Shown here: piece by piece, positions 58,818-64,000 of the stretch | Layout of the letters: each line of letters begins with the position of its first letter | How positions within the stretch are numbered: the first letter of the stretch is position 1 | DNA from: Talinum fruticosum | Taxonomy: Eukaryota; Streptophyta; Magnoliopsida; Caryophyllales; Talinaceae | Assembly (NCBI GenBank): GCA_021018815.1 | Contig: JAITYX010000026.1 | Coordinates: 2,294,001-2,358,000, forward strand | Direction of reading: 5' to 3' | Length of the DNA stretch: 64,000 nt | Translations under genes and position numbers: made by a program | Notes under the pieces: model-generated | Databases searched by the model: none | Told to the model about the DNA's origin: nothing | Seen by the model: only the letters and a program-made list of their open reading frames with translations

Positions 58818-60198
58818 TCATGCCAAGCGAGTCAAACATTCACTCATCATATGCATATAATGATTTTGATTGGCAAGCATGTCACGAAGTTCAACTTGAG
58901 CATTTTGTATATTCGCACACTCCGAATGAACATAATCTCGAAGGGAGGCTTGTTCAGAGTGGAGGTATTCTCTAAGTGAGGCTTGCTCAGATCGAAAAGC
59001 AGCGTGCTCGGAATGCACATACTCCTCGAAGGAGAGCTGCTCTTGATGGATAGCAGTGAGAAGTGAATGCACGTAAGCATCGGCATTAGGCTCATTATGT
59101 TCATTATGCTCAAGGGGCGGGGGAAGAGAAGAGGTAGAGGCACCCACATCAGTATGGGGCGGAGGGCGAGGGACTTCATCCTCACCGGGCAAGAATCTGA
59201 GGTTGGCTGCATCCCTAAGGGATGTGCGCTCAAGACAAGGGAGACGCAACATACGGTTATTAGGATACAACCAATGAAACTCTCCGTAAATTATTCGACA
59301 CATGCCCATAGCCCGCAAAGCCTCAATGTCGATACGCTCGGACCCGCGCACCCTATCATCATGATGGTCATCGGGATTCCAACCTAAAGCTACAAGCAAT
59401 GACAAGTAACAAAACCCCCAATAACAATCCTACCCCGGGAACTAGTAGCAACAAGTGGCAAATTGACGGGCTAAATAAGCCCCAGGATTGAACTCGGACA
59501 CATCTCCCGTCCACATCACATATAAACAAAACAATTCAGAGAGACGCATATTATTTCCATCTGTCATCCCTCCCAAACAGACCATGGCCCAAAACTCGAT
59601 GGATATACCGAATACAGGGGTTCCTAACAGCGATCGCCTTAGTCGAACTAGGATGATAGTCCTGCTCACCAGAAATAGAATGCCAAAATTGCATCGAATC
59701 GAAACAATCGGGAACTACACGGTGTCCAAGTCCAAGGTCACGAGGGAGGGAAAATAAAGCATTAAACTAACTGAGAGTGAATTCATGGTATCTCCCTAAC
59801 AGGCGAAAGGAAACTAAGCCATGCTCGGCGTGAGAACCACGCCCAATATCAACAGTTAATGTGCTTAGAAATTCCAAAGTCAGGCTTCTATAGGTCCCTA
59901 ATCGAATATTTACAAAATTCAACAAACCGCAACGTTCAATCATCCAAAGAAAATCCTCAAGAAAACCCAACCTTTCTAAACTAATCTCATCATAATAATC
60001 GGTGGCAACAATTTCACGATTAAGCAATGAATTGTAGTGTTCAATATGTTCAGGATGAGGCAAGTTAAGAGGGTTGTTTGGATTACCTCTGTTTCGCGAA
60101 ATACGGACATTCCGGGTGGTGGACGAGTGGCTCGAGCTCGGGCTGCAGAGCTCGGTCGGGATGACTCCCTTGTGTGAACTTCCGCCTTTTGGGTGCCA
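58818..60198 (-). pseudogene. ATHILA-family ORF of a Ty3/gypsy element, frameshifted
   Basis: The start ATG at 60196-60198 gives MAPKRRKFTQGSH, then in the next frame ERLGFLEDFLWMIERCGLLN and YRSLTLEFLSTL (59767-60130). A middle block around 59442-59669 has the GTPVF...ELFCLYVM...AYLARQFATC pattern. These are features of the ATHILA ORF family found downstream of pol in Athila elements. The C-terminal part (58818-59405) is one open stretch with a repeated SEQASLREYLH / SEQASLRDYVH unit, likely coiled coil. Its role in Athila is unknown; it lies in the envelope-like position but shows no signal peptide or membrane helix here. At least two frame changes; family call from memory. Confidence 0.65.
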
Positions 60199-60879
60199 TT
60201 GGAGCAAATTTTAGAACGTAGACCAAGTTAAGAAGCATAATTTTGGTGGAGAAGAATGGGCAAGAAAAGAGGTGATTTTTATGGAAGAAGGAAGAAGCGT
60301 GGAGAGAAGAGGAGGACGAGGAAGGCGGCGACCGTAGCGCCGCCATGAATAGTAAGGTGCCGACGCGAACAGATCAGGCTACGACGCGAGTTCCGGCAAT
60401 AAGAGAAGGATGCGGAATTTCACGGAGAGGGAGATAAAAGCAAGAAAAGGGAAACGAAACAAGACACCGGCGAATAGAAGACGATGGTGGCCGGTGAGTA
60501 GCAGAGACGCCGGCGAGAAGAATTAGAGCAGCAGAGGAGACGATGCCAACGCGAACGAGCGTGGAGAGAGACGCAAAACCCACGTAGAGGGAGAGAAAAT
60601 TGAAGAAGAAAAAGAACAGATCCGGTGAATGTGGTAAGAAATTTGGAGTTTAGAAGAGATTTGAGATGGAAGAAGAGAATGAAGTTGGAGGTATTGCTAT
60701 GGAGGATGCAAGGGCAGAGAGAGCAAGAAGAAGAAGAGGCAAGGTAGAGTGAGGAGAGAGATAAGAAATCGGGCTCAAAAATACCCTATGTAAATATTAC
60801 ATCCGACACGGGCCGTTTCCGAGGAAACGGTCGGACCGCTCCGGATGCTCGCCGCGCAAAACTACGCCCAAAGTCGGCC
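60199..60879 (-). other. Region between Athila pol end and ATHILA ORF
   Basis: Purine-rich on the plus strand (60290-60780), giving a C/T-rich leader for the ATHILA ORF on the minus strand. A hairpin-like CACGGGCCGTTTCC...GGAAACGG word is at 60805-60830. No convincing ORF. Confidence 0.4.
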
Positions 60880-61078
60880 CGTTTTCAATGAAAACGGGTG
60901 ACTCGTCGCTAAGTTGGATATAGCGTCCAACACGGGCCGTTTCGATTGAAACGGGTAGCCCGTGTTGGTTGCTATCTCGTTTTTTTTTTTTTTTTTAATC
61001 AACACAAGAAACGGCTTGGGTTGCCTCCCAAGAAGCGCTTGTTTTAAGTCATTAGCTTGACCATATACAATTCATTCC

Positions 61079-61714
61079 TCATGGCTTACCCGGATCGGTA
61101 AGAACATAATAAATGGTCTTCACGTCAAAATGCCTCACAATGTAAGGCTTAAGCCGTTCACTATTTACCTTGAAAGAACCCGTGGACTCACTCCACACCT
61201 CAACCGCACCATAAGGAAATACCTTGGTGACTTGAAACGGCCCGGACTATCGGGATCTCGGTTTTCCGGAAACAACTTCAATCTTGAGTTGAACAAGAGG
61301 ACCATGTCACCTTCATCAAACCCCCGTGCGGAATATGCTTGTCATGCCACCGCTTGGTTCTCTCCTTGTAAATTCGGGAACTCTCATAAGCTTTCAATCG
61401 CAACTTCTCAAGTTCTTGCAATTGGAGAGCTCTCTTTTCACCAACCGCCTTGGCATCAAAATTCAAGGTCCGGATCGCCCGAAAGCTTAATGTTCCATCT
61501 CCACGGGCAAATGACAAGGCTTCCCATACACTAACCAGAAAGGAGTAGTGCCAAGGGAGTCTTGTAAGCGATGCGGTATGCCCATAGTGCATCATCAAGC
61601 TTCAAAGACCAATCTTTTCGAGAGCGATCCACCGTCTTTTCAAGAATATTTTTCAACTCCCGATTAGACAATTCAACTTGACCACTTGTTTGAGGATGAT
61701 AAGGCGTGGCAACT
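61079..61714 (-). pseudogene. pol: Array copy 1: gypsy integrase C-terminal fragment
   Basis: Minus-strand text reads [20 protein letters not shown], with the third catalytic Glu, then [28 protein letters not shown] (frameshifted from FRLVYGKP), [20 protein letters not shown], and ends KVNGERLKPYIV...TDPGKP with TGA at 61079-61081. This is the end of Athila pol. The first two thirds of integrase and all RT are absent. It is the copy next to the ATHILA ORF, so it may be the original pol end. Confidence 0.75.
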
Positions 61715-61945
61715 CCCGGCTAGACAACTTAGCAGACAGCGCACCCGTTTTCATTGAAAACGAGTGCGCTATTGCTAAGTTGGAGATAGCATCCAACACG
61801 GGCCGTTTCGGTTGAAACGGGTAGCCCCTGTTGGTTGCTGCCTCGTTTTTTTTGTTTTTTTTTAATTAACACAAGAAACGGCTTGCGTTGCCTCCCAAGA
61901 AGCGCTTCTTTTGAGTCATTAGCTTGACCATATGCAATTCATTCC

Positions 61946-62584
61946 TCATGGCTTACCCGGATCGGTAAGAACATAATAAATGGTCTTCACGTCAAAATGC
62001 CCCACAATGTAAGGCTTAAGCCGTTGATTATTGACCTTGAAAGAACCCGTGGACTCACTCCACACCTCAACCGCACCATGAGGAAATACCTTGGTGACTT
62101 GAAACGGCCCGGACCATCGGGATCTTAGTTTTCCGGAAACAACTTCAATCTTGAGTTGAACAAGAGGACCATGTCACCTTCTTCAAACCCCCGTGCGAGA
62201 ATATGCTTGTCATGCCACCACTTGGTTCTCTCCTTGTAAATTCGGGAACTCTCAAGAGTTTTCAATCACAACTTCTCAAGTTCTTGCAATTGGAGAACTC
62301 TCTTCTCAGCAACCGCCTTGGCATCAAAATTAAGAGTCCGGATCGCCCGGAAAGCTTAATGTTCCATCTCGACGGGCAAATCACAAGGCTTCCCATACAC
62401 TAACCGGAAGGGAGTAGTGCTAAGGGGAGTCTTGTAAGCGATGCGGTATGCCCATAGTGCATCATCAAGCTTCAAAGACCAATCTTTTCGGGAACGATAC
62501 ACCGTCTTCTCAAGAATATTTTTCAACTCCCGGTTAGACAACTCAACTTGACCACTTGTTTGAGGATGATAAGGCGTGGCAACT
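61946..62584 (-). pseudogene. pol: Array copy 2: gypsy integrase C-terminal fragment
   Basis: Same fragment as copy 1. [20 protein letters not shown] and [20 protein letters not shown] are open at 62356-62541; the frame breaks at GTGCGAGAATATG where copy 1 has GTGCGGAATATG. Ends at the pol stop near 61946. Confidence 0.75.
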
Positions 62585-62816
62585 CCCGGTTAGACAACTT
62601 AGTAGCAGCGCACCCGTTTTCATCGAAAACGAGTGCGCTATCGTTAAGTTTGAGATAGCATCCAACACGGGCCGTTTCGGTTGAAATGGGTAGCCCGTAT
62701 TGGTTGCTACCTCTTTTTTTGTTTTTTTGTTTCTAATCAACACAAGAAACGGCTTGGGTTGCCTCCCAAGAAGCGCTTATTTTAAGTCATTAGCTTGACC
62801 ATATACAATCCATTCC

Positions 62817-63455
62817 TCATGCCTTACCCGGATCGGTAAAAACATAATAAATGGTCTTCACGTCAAAATGCCCCACAATGTAAGGCTTAAGCCGTTGACC
62901 ATTGACCTTAAAAGAACCCGTGGACTCACTCCACACCTCAACCGCACCATGGGGAAATACCTTGGTGACTTTAAACGGCCCGGCCATCGGGATCTAAGTT
63001 TTCCTGAAATAACTTCAATCTTGAGTTGAACAAGAGGACCATGTCACCTTCTTCAAACCCCCGTGCGGAATATGCTTGTCATGCCAACGCTTGGTTCTCT
63101 CCTTGTAAATTCGGGAACTCTCATAAGGTTTTCAATCGCAACTCCTCAAGTTCTTGCAATTGGAGAGCTCTCTTCTCACCAACCGCCTTGGCATCAAAAT
63201 TCGAGGTCCGGATCACCCGTAAAGCTTTATGTTCCATCTCGACGGGCAAATGACAAGGCTTCCCATAGACTAACCGGAAGGGAGTAGTGCCAAGGGGACT
63301 CTTGTAAGCGAGTGCGGTATGCCCATAGTGCATCATCATGCTTCAAAGACCAATCTTTTCGGGAGCGATCCACCGTCTTCTCAAGAATATTTTTCAACTC
63401 TCGGTTAGGCAATTCAACTTGACCACTTGTTTGAGGATGATAAGGTGTGGTAACT
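62817..63455 (-). pseudogene. pol: Array copy 3: gypsy integrase C-terminal fragment
   Basis: Same fragment; reads [24 protein letters not shown] text at 63121-63339 and the pol end KVNGQRLKPYIVGHFDVKTI with the stop at 62817-62819. Single-base indels split it. Confidence 0.75.
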
Positions 63456-63684
63456 CTTGGTTAGACAACTTAGCGAGCAGTGCACCCGTTTTCATTGAAA
63501 ACGAGTGCACATCTGCTAAGTTGGAGATAGCATCCAACACGAGCCGTTTCGGTTGAAACGGGTAGCCCGTGTTGGTTGCTGCCTCGTTTTTTTTTTTTTT
63601 TTAATCAACACAAGAAACGGCTTGGGTTGCCTCCCAAGAAGCGCTTGTTTTAAGTCATTAGCTTGACCATATACAATTCATTCC

Positions 63685-64000
63685 TCATGGCTTACCCGGA
63701 TCGGTAAGAACAAAATAAATGGTCTTCATGTCAAAATGCCCCACAATGTAAGGCTTAAGCCGTTGACTATTAACCTTGAAAGAACCCGTGGACTCACTCC
63801 ACTCCTCAACCGCACCATCGGGAAATACCTTGGTGACTCGAAACGGCCCGGGCCATCGGGATCTCGGTTTTCCGGAAACAACTTCAATCTTGAGTTGAAC
63901 AAGAGGACCATGTCACCTTCTTTAAACCCCCGTGCAAAATATGCTTGTCATGCCACCGCTTGGTTCTCTCCTTGTAAATTCGGGAACTCTCATAAGCTTT
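63685..64000 (-). pseudogene. pol: Array copy 4: gypsy integrase C-terminal fragment, cut by window edge
   Basis: Contains [17 protein letters not shown] at about 63861-63911 and the pol stop at 63685-63687. The rest lies beyond the window. Confidence 0.7.

Larger units (their letters stand above)
60880..64000. repeat. Tandem array of about 868-bp units derived from Athila pol 3' end
   Basis: The marker CACAAGAAACGGCTTG occurs at 61003, 61870, 62741 and 63609, giving units of 867, 871 and 868 bp. About 3.6 copies are in the window and the array runs off the right edge. Each unit holds, on the minus strand, the last 640 bp of a gypsy pol gene plus about 228 bp of downstream DNA with a T-run and two hairpins. 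Units look around 95% alike by eye. Confidence 0.9.

Noticed and set aside
1..64000. tRNA, rRNA, CRISPR array, bacterial operon or host gene.
   Set aside because: None was recognisable. All coding similarity traces to transposable elements, and the tRNA-like matches are primer-binding sites.

Overview
This 64 kb window is plant nuclear DNA made almost entirely of nested transposable elements. I see no host gene, rRNA, tRNA or CRISPR array. The elements point to a flowering plant with a large, repeat-rich genome: Ty1/copia elements of Sirevirus (SIRE/Maximus) type, a Ty3/gypsy Athila-type element and CACTA (En/Spm) remnants. The species cannot be named from this sequence.

Layout. (1) 1-20630: an old copia element on the plus strand (E0), cut off at the window's left edge. 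It is split by a complete minus-strand copia element (E4, 4635-15370, 5-bp target duplication AAATC). A solo LTR (18659-20232, duplication CCCTT) sits inside its 3' LTR. (2) 20631-24257: the underlying host sequence, with two CACTA coding remnants and another solo LTR (21340-23029) whose left junction is duplicated. (3) 24258-49804: a minus-strand copia element (E3) that has lost nearly all of gag-pol. It hosts two young, nearly complete plus-strand elements of one subfamily: E1 (24910-35659, duplication ACGGT, inside the 3' LTR of E3) and E2 (36834-46125, duplication CAAAC, inside the internal region of E3). (4) 49805-58185: LTR stubs and truncated LTRs, one solo LTR (53796-55392, duplication CCACG) and gypsy-like non-coding DNA. 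(5) 58186-64000: an Athila element on the minus strand, with its ATHILA-family ORF (60198 to 58818), followed by a tandem array of about 868-bp units. Each unit carries the 3' end of the gypsy pol gene (integrase C-terminal part). The array runs off the right edge.

The copia elements share one plan: LTR (TGAAGACTCGG...AACCTTCA), a primer-binding site for initiator tRNA-Met, gag with a CCHC knuckle, protease-integrase-RT-RNase H, a spacer of about 600 bp, an additional ORF beginning MPKRG or MWKRG, repeated polypurine tracts, and the 3' LTR. In four copies the extra ORF has its own well-placed TATA box, so it may be transcribed separately from the genomic RNA. The LTR leader also carries tandem stem-loops whose stems covary between copies.

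A caution for any reader. The frameshifts in E1 and E2 sit repeatedly at ancestral CAG/CTG trinucleotides, which appear in different copies as CGAG, CGG, CG, CTCG, CCG or ACG. The two LTRs of a single young element differ mainly at these sites. This looks like a sequencing or base-calling artefact at methylated CHG positions rather than evolution, so the 'pseudogene' labels for E1, E2 and partly E4 are provisional.
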